The notes under the pieces are model-generated. The model ran no database searches, was not told the origin of the DNA, and worked only from the letters and a program-made list of their open reading frames with translations. Shown here one piece after another: positions 8,895 to 16,811 of a DNA stretch of 33,968 bases (positions within the stretch are counted from its first letter, which is position 1; each line of letters opens with the position of its first letter). Source of the DNA: an uncultured Duncaniella sp. (lineage in GTDB: Bacteria > Bacteroidota > Bacteroidia > Bacteroidales > Muribaculaceae); NCBI RefSeq assembly GCF_910578445.1, contig NZ_CAJTQC010000029.1:1-33968 (forward strand), in the 5' to 3' direction. Both the position numbers and the translations under genes were made by a program.

Positions 8895-10310
8895 TTAGAA
8901 TTTAAAATAGTTCTTGGCGTTGTTGTAGCAGATATCCTCGATCATCTGGTTTACTCGGTTTTCTTCGTAGCCTGTGTAGGGGATGAGACCGTTTTCAACG
9001 TCGTTGCCGACGAGGTTACAGAGTGTGCGGCGGAAATATTCGTGGCGCGGGTATGAGAGGAATGAGCGCGAGTCGGTGAGCATGCCGACGAAGCGGCTGA
9101 GCAGACCGAGGAGCGAGAGGGCGTTCATCTGCTTCTCCATACCGTCTTTCTGGTCAAGGAACCACCAGCCTGAACCGAACTGGATCTTGCCGGCTACAGT
9201 GCCGTCCTGGAAGTTGCCGAGCATGGTTGCGAGGACTTCGTTGGCGCAGGGGTTGAGGTTGTAGAGGATGGTCTTGGTGAGCTTGCCACGGGTGTTGAGA
9301 GTGTCGAGGAATTTCGCACATGCCTTTGCAGTGGTGAATTCGCCGATTGAGTCGAAACCGGTGTCAGGTCCGAGGAGCTTGAACATCTTGGTGTTGTTGT
9401 TGCGGATAGCTCCGTAGTGGAACTGCTGTGTCCAACCTGATTCGTAGTCCATTTCACCGAAGATGATGAGCATGGCGCTCTTGAACTTGAGGATTTCTTC
9501 CTTGGTGAGTTCCTTTCCGCCGTAGACCTTGTCGAAGATGGCTTCGATTTCAGCGTCGGTGTAGTCTTCGGCATAGAATTCCTCGATGCCGTGGTCTGAG
9601 AGGCGGCAGCCCATTTCCTCGAAGAAGTCGTGACGCTTCTGGAGGGCGTCGATCATATCGTGGAACTTGTTGATTTCCACGCCTGAAACTTCAGCGAGTT
9701 TCTCTACGTATGCGCGGAATTCGGCGGGGACTTCAACGGCCATAGCCTTGTCGGGACGCCAAGTGGGGAGCATCTTGATTTCAAAACCGCTGTCGCGCAC
9801 CTGCTTGTGGTATTCGAGGGTGTCGACGGGGTCGTCGGTTGTGCAGACGGTCTCTACGTTGTAGTGGCGCATGAGTCCGCGTGCGGTCATGTTGGGGTCG
9901 TTGAGGAGCTTGTCGTTACACTCGTCGAAGATTTCACGGGCGGTCTCGGGGTTGAGGAGCTTGTCGATTCCGAATGCTGTCTTGAGCTCGAGGTGAGTCC
10001 AGTGGTAGAGCGGGTTGCGGAAAGTGTAGGGGACAGTCTCGGCCCACTTCTGGAATTTTTCCCAGTCAGAGGTGTCAGTGCCGGTGCAGAAGCGTTCGTC
10101 TACGCCGTTTGAGCGCATGGCACGCCACTTGTAGTGGTCACCGCCAAGCCAGATTTCGGTGATTGATTTGAAACGGTGGTCATCGGCAACCATCTTGGGG
10201 ATGAGGTGGCAGTGGTAGTCGATGATGGGCATTTTAGCCGCGTGTTCGTGATATAACTTCTGTGCGGTTTCGGTCTGCAGCAGGAAGTTTTCGTCCATGA
10301 AAGGTTTCAT
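8895..10310 (-). CDS. uxaC: Uronate isomerase (glucuronate/galacturonate isomerase)
   Basis: A 471-residue cytoplasmic enzyme of the amidohydrolase superfamily, close to the usual length. It interconverts galacturonate and tagaturonate (and glucuronate and fructuronate), the first intracellular step of the isomerase route. The N-terminus MKPFMDENFLLQTETAQKLY aligns by eye with E. coli UxaC and supports this start. The DYHCHL motif supplies the metal-binding His33 and His35. Further family stretches are YHWTHLELKTAFGI, RGLMRHYNVETVCTTDDPVD and GSGWWFLDQKDGM. The gene follows uxaA across a 129-nt structured gap and precedes exuT by 3 nt, suggesting translational coupling with the transporter. 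Confidence 0.97.
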   Translation of the reverse strand: MKPFMDENFLLQTETAQKLYHEHAAKMPIIDYHCHLIPKMVADDHRFKSITEIWLGGDHYKWRAMRSNGVDERFCTGTDTSDWEKFQKWAETVPYTFRNPLYHWTHLELKTAFGIDKLLNPETAREIFDECNDKLLNDPNMTARGLMRHYNVETVCTTDDPVDTLEYHKQVRDSGFEIKMLPTWRPDKAMAVEVPAEFRAYVEKLAEVSGVEINKFHDMIDALQKRHDFFEEMGCRLSDHGIEEFYAEDYTDAEIEAIFDKVYGGKELTKEEILKFKSAMLIIFGEMDYESGWTQQFHYGAIRNNNTKMFKLLGPDTGFDSIGEFTTAKACAKFLDTLNTRGKLTKTILYNLNPCANEVLATMLGNFQDGTVAGKIQFGSGWWFLDQKDGMEKQMNALSLLGLLSRFVGMLTDSRSFLSYPRHEYFRRTLCNLVGNDVENGLIPYTGYEENRVNQMIEDICYNNAKNYFKF

Positions 10311-10370
10311 GCGTTGATGTGTTTGGGTTTAAGAGGTTAAAAGGTAAGAGGTAGAGAAAAATGTGATTAT

Positions 10371-10424
10371 GGTGGTTACCGCTTGCAAGGCGCTTTGTGA
10401 AGTGCCGGGAAAGCTGTAACCACC
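10371..10424 (-). other. Nested stem-loop between uxaA and uxaC
   Basis: Outer arms GGTGGTTAC (10371-10379) and GTAACCACC (10416-10424) are exact complements. The loop holds a second stem made of GGCGCTT and AAGTGCC with one G-U pair. No T run follows on the minus strand, so it looks more like an mRNA processing/stability element or a partial attenuator that sets the uxaC:uxaA ratio than a full terminator. Confidence 0.55.
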
Positions 10425-10439
10425 GTAGGGGGAATGAAA

Positions 10440-11951
10440 TCAGAGAGTGACTCCGTTTTTGAAAATCGAGATTTCGTGGATTCCGCTCTTTTCGGAATTA
10501 ACTTGTTCGCCTGATGCGACCTTGAGCACGTAGGCCACGAAGTCGGCGAGGACATCGGCCATTGTGCTGTCTTCGGCGAGGCGTCCGGCGTTGAAGTCGA
10601 TCCATGTGGGCTTGCGTTGTGCGAGGCCTGAGTTGGTCGAAACTTTCATTGTGGGGACGAATGTGCCGAAGGGAGTTCCGCGACCGGTGGTGAAGAGTAC
10701 CATCTGGCAGCCTGCGGCGGCGAGTGCAGTCGAGGCCACGAGGTCGTTGCCGGGGGCTGAGAGGAGGTTGAGTCCGTGGTTGTGGATGCGTTCGCCGTAT
10801 TCCATCACACCGAATACAGGGCTCTTGCCCGACTTCTGTGTGCAGCCGAGGGCTTTTTCTTCGAGAGTCGAGATGCCACCTGCCTTGTTGCCGGGCGAGG
10901 GGTTCTCGCCGACGGGTTCGCCGTGGCTGAGGAAGTATTCCTTGAAGTTGTTGATGAGCGATACGGTTTCACCGAGGAGCTTGTCGTCAGCGCAACGGCG
11001 CATGAGGATTGTCTCAGCTCCGAACATTTCGGGCACTTCGGTGAGTACGGTTGTTCCGCCCTGCTGCTCGCAGAGCCAGTCGGAGAATTCTCCGAGAAGC
11101 GGGTTGGCTGTGATGCCTGAGAATCCGTCAGAGCCGCCACACTTGAGGCCGATGCGGAGTTTCGACGCGGGCTGCTGAGTGCGCTCGAATGTGCGGGCCT
11201 GTTCGTAGAGGCTGCGGAGGATTTCGAGACCGGCTTCAACTTCGTCGCCTTCGACTTCCTGACACACCATGAATTTGACACGGTTGCGGTCGTAGTCGCC
11301 ACAGAATTCCTCAAAGACCTTAGGCTGGTTGTTTTCGCAGCCGAGACCGATGACGAGGATACCTCCTGCATTGGGGTGGAGCACCATGTCGCGGAGAATC
11401 TTCTTGGTGTTCTCGTGGTCGTCGCCGAGCTGTGAGCAGCCGTAGTTGTGGGGGAATGCGAAGATTCCGTCCACGCCTTCAGCCTTGGTCTCGGCGTTGA
11501 GACGGTCGACAATCTGCTTTGCGATGCCGTTGACACAGCCTACGGTCGGGATAACCCAGATTTCGTTGCGGATGCCGACCTGACCGTCGGGACGCTCGTA
11601 GCCCATGAAAGTGGCTTCCGCTCCCTTGAGAGCTGCGCCGGGTGCTTCGGGCGATGGATTGTCGATAGAGATGTCGGAATAGTCGAGCTGGCCTTCAAGG
11701 TTGGTCTTGATGTCGTTGTGGTCGAGGAACGCGCCCTTCTTCACAGCGTGGCGTGCATGTCCGATGGGGAAGCCGTATTTGATTACGTTTTCACCTTCGG
11801 CGATTTCGCGGAGGGCGAACTTGTGGCCGGCGGGAATGTCGGCCACAAGTGTTATTTCGTCACCGTCGACGTTGACAGTCGTGCCTGCTGAGAGCGGGCT
11901 GATGGCGACTGCAACGTTGTCGGCGGGATTGATTTTGAGAAAGTCCTTCAT
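10440..11951 (-). CDS. uxaA: Altronate dehydratase
   Basis: A 503-residue cytoplasmic enzyme that dehydrates D-altronate to 2-keto-3-deoxygluconate, the third step of galacturonate catabolism. It has both expected parts: an N-terminal SAF domain (about residues 1-95, ending near GFPIGHA) and the galactarate/altronate dehydratase body. Conserved-looking Cys/His stretches include FPHNYGCSQLGDDHENTKKI, GLGCENNQP, GLKCGGSDGFSGITANPLLG and TEVPEMFGAE. The family is iron-dependent. The gene begins 11 nt after uxaB in the same direction. Full length, with no sign of damage. Confidence 0.96.
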   Translation of the reverse strand: MKDFLKINPADNVAVAISPLSAGTTVNVDGDEITLVADIPAGHKFALREIAEGENVIKYGFPIGHARHAVKKGAFLDHNDIKTNLEGQLDYSDISIDNPSPEAPGAALKGAEATFMGYERPDGQVGIRNEIWVIPTVGCVNGIAKQIVDRLNAETKAEGVDGIFAFPHNYGCSQLGDDHENTKKILRDMVLHPNAGGILVIGLGCENNQPKVFEEFCGDYDRNRVKFMVCQEVEGDEVEAGLEILRSLYEQARTFERTQQPASKLRIGLKCGGSDGFSGITANPLLGEFSDWLCEQQGGTTVLTEVPEMFGAETILMRRCADDKLLGETVSLINNFKEYFLSHGEPVGENPSPGNKAGGISTLEEKALGCTQKSGKSPVFGVMEYGERIHNHGLNLLSAPGNDLVASTALAAAGCQMVLFTTGRGTPFGTFVPTMKVSTNSGLAQRKPTWIDFNAGRLAEDSTMADVLADFVAYVLKVASGEQVNSEKSGIHEISIFKNGVTL

Positions 11952-11962
11952 CCGGGCTGAGA

Positions 11963-13453
11963 TTAAGCTTCAACGACTTCTTTGACAGTTTCGAGCATAC
12001 CCTTTTCCTGAATGGAGTTGAGGTATTCGGTGACGAGGTCGGTGAGACCGGGGATGGTGTTGAGGTCGCCGTGTTCTTCGCCCCAGATGAGATCCTTGGC
12101 AGCGAGTACGCCTTCAGCCACCTTGCGGGTGTCGCCGGTAGCCCAGAGCTGGGTGAGGAGGTCCATGATCTTCTGGTCGTCCTTCGGAACGATTTCAGTG
12201 CCGTCCTCACGCTTGCCGCCCTTGTAGTATGTGATGAGGGCTGCGAGACCGAGCACGAGACCCTTGGGAAGTTCGCCCTTGCGTTCGAGATAAGTCTTGA
12301 GGCCGGGGAGGTCGCGGGTCTGATATTTCGGGAATGAGTTGAGCATGATTGAAGTCACCTGATGGTCAACATAGGGGTTGTTGAAGCGTTCAAGCACGTC
12401 TGCACCGAACTTCTGGAGCTCTTCCATGGGGAGGTTGAGGGTCTGCATGAGTTCGTCGAACTGCACCTTGTTGATGTATTTGCCGATAACGGGGTGGTTG
12501 CAGGCGTCGCGCACGATGTTCACGCCGCTGAGGAATGCAACAGGCGAAAGAACGGTGTGAGGACCGTTGAGAAGTGTAACCTTACGTTCGTGGTAGGGAG
12601 CTTCAGAGTCGGTGATGAGCACCTGAAGACCAGCCTTTTCAGCGGGGAATTCGGCGCGGAGCTGCTCGATCGAGATGTTTGATGCGCGCTCGATAACCCA
12701 GAGGTGGAATGCTTCGCCCTGAACGACGAGGTTGTCTCTGTAGCCGAGTTTTTCCTGAATTTCGTTGATGTCCTTGCGGGGGAATCCCGGAACGATGCGG
12801 TCAACGAGTGTGGCGCATACGTAGCAGCTGTCGCTGAACCAGCTCTTGAATGCTTCGTAGTCAGAGCCGAGTTCCTCTTTCCAGAGGTCGATATACTTGA
12901 AGATGATTTCCTTGAGGTGGTGACCGTTTTCAAAGATGAGCTCGCAAGGCATGATGATGAAGCCCTTGTCGGCAGCGCCGTTGAAAGTCTTGAATCGACG
13001 GTAGAGAAGCTGAGTGAGCTTGCCGGGATAAGAAGCGGCGGGACGGTCAGAAAGCTTGCATTCCGGGTCAAATGCGATACCGGCTTCAGTTGTGTTGGAG
13101 ATTACAAAACGCATTTCGGGCTGATCGGCGAGCGCGAGGAAGGCGTCGAACTGAGTGAAGGGGCTGAGCGCACGGCTGATCACGTCGATGCGTGTGAGCG
13201 AGTTGATCACCTCACCGTCGAGACGGCCCTGAAGATTTACGTGATAGAGGCAGTCCTGACCCTCGAGCAGCTGGGTAACGAAGGCATCAGGTGTACCCTG
13301 AACAACTACAACCGATGAGTTGAAGTCGGTCTTGTCGTTCATGTTTTTGATAATCCAGTCAACAAATGCGCGGAGGAAGTTGCCTTCGCCGAATTGGATG
13401 ATTCTTTCGGGAGCCACTGCTTTGGGAGCGGTGAGTTTGTTTAAAGCTTTCAT
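11963..13453 (-). CDS. uxaB: Tagaturonate reductase (altronate oxidoreductase)
   Basis: A 496-residue NAD-dependent enzyme of the long-chain mannitol dehydrogenase family. It reduces tagaturonate to altronate in the cytoplasm, between UxaC and UxaA. The N-terminal dinucleotide-binding region reads RIIQFGEGNFLRAFVDWIIK (from about residue 17). The family's catalytic pattern K-x4-N-x2-H is present as K291, N296 and H299 in KVTLLNGPHT. Family context (SYPGKLTQLLYRRF, MPCELIFENG) also fits UxaB better than fructuronate or mannitol reductases, and the adjacent uxaA settles it. It starts 76 nt after the pectin esterase gene; I see no promoter in that gap. Confidence 0.95.
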   Translation of the reverse strand: MKALNKLTAPKAVAPERIIQFGEGNFLRAFVDWIIKNMNDKTDFNSSVVVVQGTPDAFVTQLLEGQDCLYHVNLQGRLDGEVINSLTRIDVISRALSPFTQFDAFLALADQPEMRFVISNTTEAGIAFDPECKLSDRPAASYPGKLTQLLYRRFKTFNGAADKGFIIMPCELIFENGHHLKEIIFKYIDLWKEELGSDYEAFKSWFSDSCYVCATLVDRIVPGFPRKDINEIQEKLGYRDNLVVQGEAFHLWVIERASNISIEQLRAEFPAEKAGLQVLITDSEAPYHERKVTLLNGPHTVLSPVAFLSGVNIVRDACNHPVIGKYINKVQFDELMQTLNLPMEELQKFGADVLERFNNPYVDHQVTSIMLNSFPKYQTRDLPGLKTYLERKGELPKGLVLGLAALITYYKGGKREDGTEIVPKDDQKIMDLLTQLWATGDTRKVAEGVLAAKDLIWGEEHGDLNTIPGLTDLVTEYLNSIQEKGMLETVKEVVEA

Positions 13454-13529
13454 GATTAATAAGTATTGTGATTTGATTAGTTGTTGTCAGATTAAGAAGA
13501 AAGGAGAGAATTGACGATATTTTGTATTA

Positions 13530-14495
13530 TCATTCTGCGGGATTCCAGCCGGTGGTGACTGCGAAGACTTCCGACATGTTCCGACAGGCGGCAGCGTCCT
13601 TGTCGGTGACTTTCATCGCCCAGCCGACACGTCCCGACTGCGATGCGCCCGGACCGCTTGAGCGGTATTCGCCATAGCGGGCTGTGCGTTCGTTGTCGGT
13701 GTTGTTCCAGTTGTGCCATCCTTCGGGACGGATGTGTGAGCCCATCTCGCAGTTGATGAACACCGTGTGGGCATAAGGACGCCACGGGCGGCCGAGATAT
13801 ACTTTCTTCACATTGTCGGCGGCGCGGAGCTTGCAGCTGTCGAAGATATATCCGAATTTCACATCTTCAGGTGTGGATGCGGCTGTGATGTATGAGTCAC
13901 GTTTGCTGAAAATGTCGCAGTTCTTGAAATAGGCTGTTGCAGGGCCGAAGATGAAGTCGGTAGTACCCTCGATGTAGCAGTCGGCGAAATAGAGACGGGC
14001 GTTTTTGCCACCGGTGAAAATAGTGTCCTGATTTCCAAGGAAGCGGCAGTTGACAAAACGTATCTTGTCGCCTTCGGTGTGGAGCGCCACTGCCTGTCCG
14101 AGCTGCGGGGCGTTGTTTTCGATTGTCAGGTTTTTGAAAAGTACGTCGTTGGCATCGACTCTCACGGTATAGGTGCGGAATGTACCCATCTTGTCGATAT
14201 TTGCGTGATGGTCGAAAGTGATGACTGTCTTTTCAGGGTCTTCACCGATGAAGCTTACATTTTTAAGCCACGAGGGGATGATTATTTTTTCCTTGTATGT
14301 GCCGTTTGCTATATGGACTGTCACCGTATATTCCATATATGCACGTATGCCATCGAGGGCTTCGGTGATTGTGGTGTAGTCTCCCGAACCGTCTTGGTTG
14401 ACATAGATGTCATGCTTGTATTCGGCAGCAGAGACCTTGAGTCCCATTGCTGCCGGAAGAAGCATGATAAGAAGTGATATGAGCTTTATTTTCAT
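13530..14495 (-). CDS. Pectin methylesterase, carbohydrate esterase family 8
   Basis: A 321-residue secreted enzyme that removes methyl esters from homogalacturonan, exposing it to polygalacturonase. The signal peptide is MKIKLISLLIMLLPAAMGLK (cleavage near VSAA). The right-handed beta-helix carries the CE8 signatures: GQAVALHTEGD (Gln134), GNQDTIF (Asp157), TTDFIFGPA (Asp180) and LGRPWRPYAHT (Arg236, Trp238). These correspond to the oxyanion, acid/base and nucleophile Asp and the substrate-binding Arg/Trp of known pectinesterases. There is no lipobox, so it is periplasmic or released. It lies 40 nt after the GH43 gene and upstream of uxaB in one operon, tying demethylation to galacturonate catabolism. 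Confidence 0.95.
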   Translation of the reverse strand: MKIKLISLLIMLLPAAMGLKVSAAEYKHDIYVNQDGSGDYTTITEALDGIRAYMEYTVTVHIANGTYKEKIIIPSWLKNVSFIGEDPEKTVITFDHHANIDKMGTFRTYTVRVDANDVLFKNLTIENNAPQLGQAVALHTEGDKIRFVNCRFLGNQDTIFTGGKNARLYFADCYIEGTTDFIFGPATAYFKNCDIFSKRDSYITAASTPEDVKFGYIFDSCKLRAADNVKKVYLGRPWRPYAHTVFINCEMGSHIRPEGWHNWNNTDNERTARYGEYRSSGPGASQSGRVGWAMKVTDKDAAACRNMSEVFAVTTGWNPAE

Positions 14496-14535
14496 TGTGT
14501 TCGTCTTGATTGACAGGGCTGTGTGGCAGTCTGTG

Positions 14536-16230
14536 TTATTTGGTTATGCGGAACCAGTCGACATCGAGCCATCCGCTGTCGTTGCTTTCCCAGTTGCGTA
14601 CGCAGAACAGACCGACTTTTGAGCCAATCCAATGGCCGCTTGTAAGGCTGATGGGCTGTCCGAAGGTTGTGAATTTCTTGCCGTCGAAGCTGTATGAGAA
14701 TATTGCTTCGCCCTTGTAGTCGTCTTTCGAAGTCGGATTCTTGACTCCTGTGCGCTTGATCTGGACGCGGAGATACATTTCTTTGTCGCCGCCATCGAGC
14801 TTAACGGCTTCGATTTCATTCTCCTTATTTCCCTTGTTGGCGCTTTTTGCACCGACTTCAGTGAGATAGATGCCGTCGGCACGGCTTTCGAGGGCGAGAG
14901 CACCATAGTTATATCCCATGACTGCGATACCGGCGCGTTCACCGACCTCTACTTTTCCGTTGCGCTTGCGCGGACAGAACTGGACTTTGGCTGTTGCGGT
15001 GAAGTTTTCACCGGGGAACTTCTGAAGGAGGAGGTTTGCGGCGTCATATAGGCGAGGGCTGTCGCTTGTCTTGTGAGAGAAGAGGCGGAGTTTCGATGTG
15101 TTGGCCTCACAGAAATACCACAATGCGCTGGGGTTGCCCTTCCACTGCCACTGCAATCCTAAAGTAGTGCCGTCAAACTCGTCGTTTTCAACCGGATTGA
15201 CTGCGGGATATGTCTTGCCTACGTTGGGTTTGCGATATTTCATGACAGGTTCGCCGCGACCGTCGCCGTCAGGGTCGACACCGATGACGGGCCAGCCGTC
15301 TTCGCGCCATTCCATTGGCTGGAGATGGACCACGCGTCCCCACGGTCCTTTGTCCTGAAAGTGGATAAACCAGTGTTCCTTGCCGTCGGGAGTGTCAATC
15401 CATGCACCCTGATGAGGGCCGTTGACGCTTGACTTGCCCTGATCCATCACGTTGCGCACTTCATAAGGACCCCAAGGGCTTTTTGATCTCAGGACTTCCT
15501 GCCATCCGGTTGCGACACCTCCTGCGGGCGAGAAGATGTAGTACCAGTCTCCGACTTTATACATTTTCGCACCTTCGATGGTTTCGTTTTCGATGTGGCC
15601 GTCATAGATCATACGGTCTTGACCGATGGTAGCAGTTCCGTCGGGTGTCATCTCGATCATTCCGAGGATACTCTTGACGCCTGCGCGGCTGCCTGCATAT
15701 CCGTGGGCGATGTATGCCTTTCCGTCTTCATCCCAGAATGGGCATGTGTCGATGATGCCTTTTGCCTTGTGGACATGAACGAGCGGTTCCCACGGACCTG
15801 CCGGATTCTTGGTCTTGGTCATGAAGATTCCGAGGTCGGGGTCTCCGTAGTAGATATAGAATTCTCCGTTGTGGTAGCGGATTGAGGGGGCCCATACATG
15901 GTTGCCGTGGCTGGGATCGGGTGCAGCCTGTGCATATTCAGGCATTTCGGATATGGCATGGCCGATGATTGTCCAGTTGACAAGGTCCTTTGAGTGAAGG
16001 ATGGGCAGGCCGGGGATGTCGCAGAAGCTCGACGCGGTCATGTAGTAGTCATCACCTACACGGACCACGTCCGGATCGGAGTAGTCTGCGTCGATAATCG
16101 GATTTTTGTACTGACCGTTGCCGAGGTCTGGCGACCATATCTGAGAAGTGTAGGACTTTCCATCGGCAAATGCTCCCAGAGAGGCCGCAGCCGCTATGGT
16201 AAGGAATGTGATACGTTTACTTAGATTCAT
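14536..16230 (-). CDS. Glycoside hydrolase family 43 enzyme with C-terminal beta-sandwich domain
   Basis: A 564-residue secreted protein. I chose the ATG at 16230 because it begins a good signal peptide (MNLSKRITFLTIAAAASLGA); the longer reading from 16281 adds a non-signal extension. The five-bladed propeller carries the GH43 triad: Asp49 in IIDADYSDPDV (base), Asp161 in GIIDTCPFW (pKa modulator) and Glu219 in TIEGAKMYK (acid). Residues from about 350 to the end resemble the concanavalin-like C-terminal domain of GH43 beta-xylosidases. The family acts on arabinose- or xylose-containing side chains, or on galactan in some subfamilies; the substrate here is inferred to be a pectin decoration. 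It is first in the operon, 130 nt below a good promoter. Confidence 0.92.
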   Translation of the reverse strand: MNLSKRITFLTIAAAASLGAFADGKSYTSQIWSPDLGNGQYKNPIIDADYSDPDVVRVGDDYYMTASSFCDIPGLPILHSKDLVNWTIIGHAISEMPEYAQAAPDPSHGNHVWAPSIRYHNGEFYIYYGDPDLGIFMTKTKNPAGPWEPLVHVHKAKGIIDTCPFWDEDGKAYIAHGYAGSRAGVKSILGMIEMTPDGTATIGQDRMIYDGHIENETIEGAKMYKVGDWYYIFSPAGGVATGWQEVLRSKSPWGPYEVRNVMDQGKSSVNGPHQGAWIDTPDGKEHWFIHFQDKGPWGRVVHLQPMEWREDGWPVIGVDPDGDGRGEPVMKYRKPNVGKTYPAVNPVENDEFDGTTLGLQWQWKGNPSALWYFCEANTSKLRLFSHKTSDSPRLYDAANLLLQKFPGENFTATAKVQFCPRKRNGKVEVGERAGIAVMGYNYGALALESRADGIYLTEVGAKSANKGNKENEIEAVKLDGGDKEMYLRVQIKRTGVKNPTSKDDYKGEAIFSYSFDGKKFTTFGQPISLTSGHWIGSKVGLFCVRNWESNDSGWLDVDWFRITK

Positions 16231-16366
16231 GAGGTGTAAAAAATAACTATAACCTGTGTGAACGGCATTGTTTCCGCACACTTAGCGGAGATTACTAAAT
16301 GATAGTAAATTAGCCGTTTAAGGTAAGTTTTTGAGAGTTATAGATTTAAGTGCGTAAATTTTCTTC

Positions 16367-16400
16367 CAAAGTTAATGATTTTCTGTCGAAATTCAACAAA
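16367..16400 (-). promoter_or_regulatory. Bacteroidetes-type promoter of the GH43-CE8-uxaBAC-exuT operon
   Basis: On the minus strand the -7 element is TAACTTTG (16374-16367), an exact fit. A -33 TTTG lies at 16400-16397 with a 22-nt spacer, slightly long; a TTG at 16396-16394 gives 19 nt. Transcription would start near 16361, with a leader of about 130 nt. Confidence 0.65.
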
Positions 16401-16432
16401 CTTTTAAAATAATTAACGCTTAGTCTGAAATG

Positions 16433-16451
16433 TATGCTAAAAATATGCTAA
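16433..16451. repeat. Direct repeat TATGCTAA, 11-bp period, upstream of the GH43 promoter
   Basis: Two exact copies of TATGCTAA (16433-16440 and 16444-16451) are separated by 3 bp, so they lie one helical turn apart on the same DNA face. They sit 33-51 bp upstream of the -33 element. This is the layout of an activator binding site, but the AT-rich setting makes chance possible. Confidence 0.35.
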
Positions 16452-16471
16452 TTAAATTATACCAACTAAGA

Positions 16472-16519
16472 AGCCCCGCAGGATGGTGAGAAGTATTTCT
16501 TACTGTATCCTGCGGGGCT
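16472..16519. other. GC-rich 13-bp stem-loop
   Basis: AGCCCCGCAGGAT (16472-16484) is exactly complementary to 16507-16519, with a 22-nt loop. It lacks a T run on either side. It follows the GH28 terminator and sits just upstream of the GH43 promoter, so it may act as a second stop for read-through transcription. Confidence 0.6.
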
Positions 16520-16725
16520 GTGGGAGGGATAGCCTTGACAAATGGTAGGCTGTTGTCGGCTTATGTGTTATTGTGTGGGAACTGTCGACTTTATATTATA
16601 GGGGTAGTTGGATGTTTCTTATGATTTTTAGGTATATAGGCAAATGTACGACATATTTTGACTGAATGCAAAAGTTTTAGGAGTATATTCCGATTTTCTT
16701 CCGTATGTGTGGATGAAAAGGCGAC

Positions 16726-16775
16726 AAAAATAAAAAGTCCGTGCAGGCTGTTGTTTGCAGCCGTCACGGACTTTT
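16726..16775 (-). terminator. Intrinsic terminator of the GH28 gene
   Basis: An 11-bp stem (16733-16743 with 16765-16775, AAAAGTCCGTG and its complement) encloses an inner GGCTG/CAGCC stem. On the minus strand it runs into a T5-A-T5 tract. It lies 36 nt after the GH28 stop codon. Confidence 0.88.
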
Positions 16776-16811
16776 CTGTTCGGATTTCGGACTATGGTGA
16801 TTCCGGGTAGG

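Larger units (their letters stand above)
16231..16811. other. Intergenic region between the GH43 operon and GH28
   Basis: No gene seen. From low to high coordinates it holds the GH43 leader, the GH43 promoter (16367-16400), an upstream direct repeat (16433-16451), a strong GC-rich stem-loop (16472-16519) and the GH28 terminator (16726-16775). The stretch 16520-16720 holds nothing I recognise. Confidence 0.7.

Noticed and set aside
10564..11178. 204-codon open frame opposite uxaA
   Set aside because: Antisense to a strongly supported gene, low-complexity Ser/Pro/Arg composition and no promoter or start context.
12704..13318. 204-codon open frame opposite uxaB
   Set aside because: Antisense shadow of a full-length dehydrogenase gene, with no independent support.
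16230..16281. Upstream ATG adding 17 residues to the GH43 protein
   Set aside because: The added residues (MCGNNAVHTGYSYFLHL) precede a complete signal peptide beginning at the ATG at 16230, so they would spoil export.
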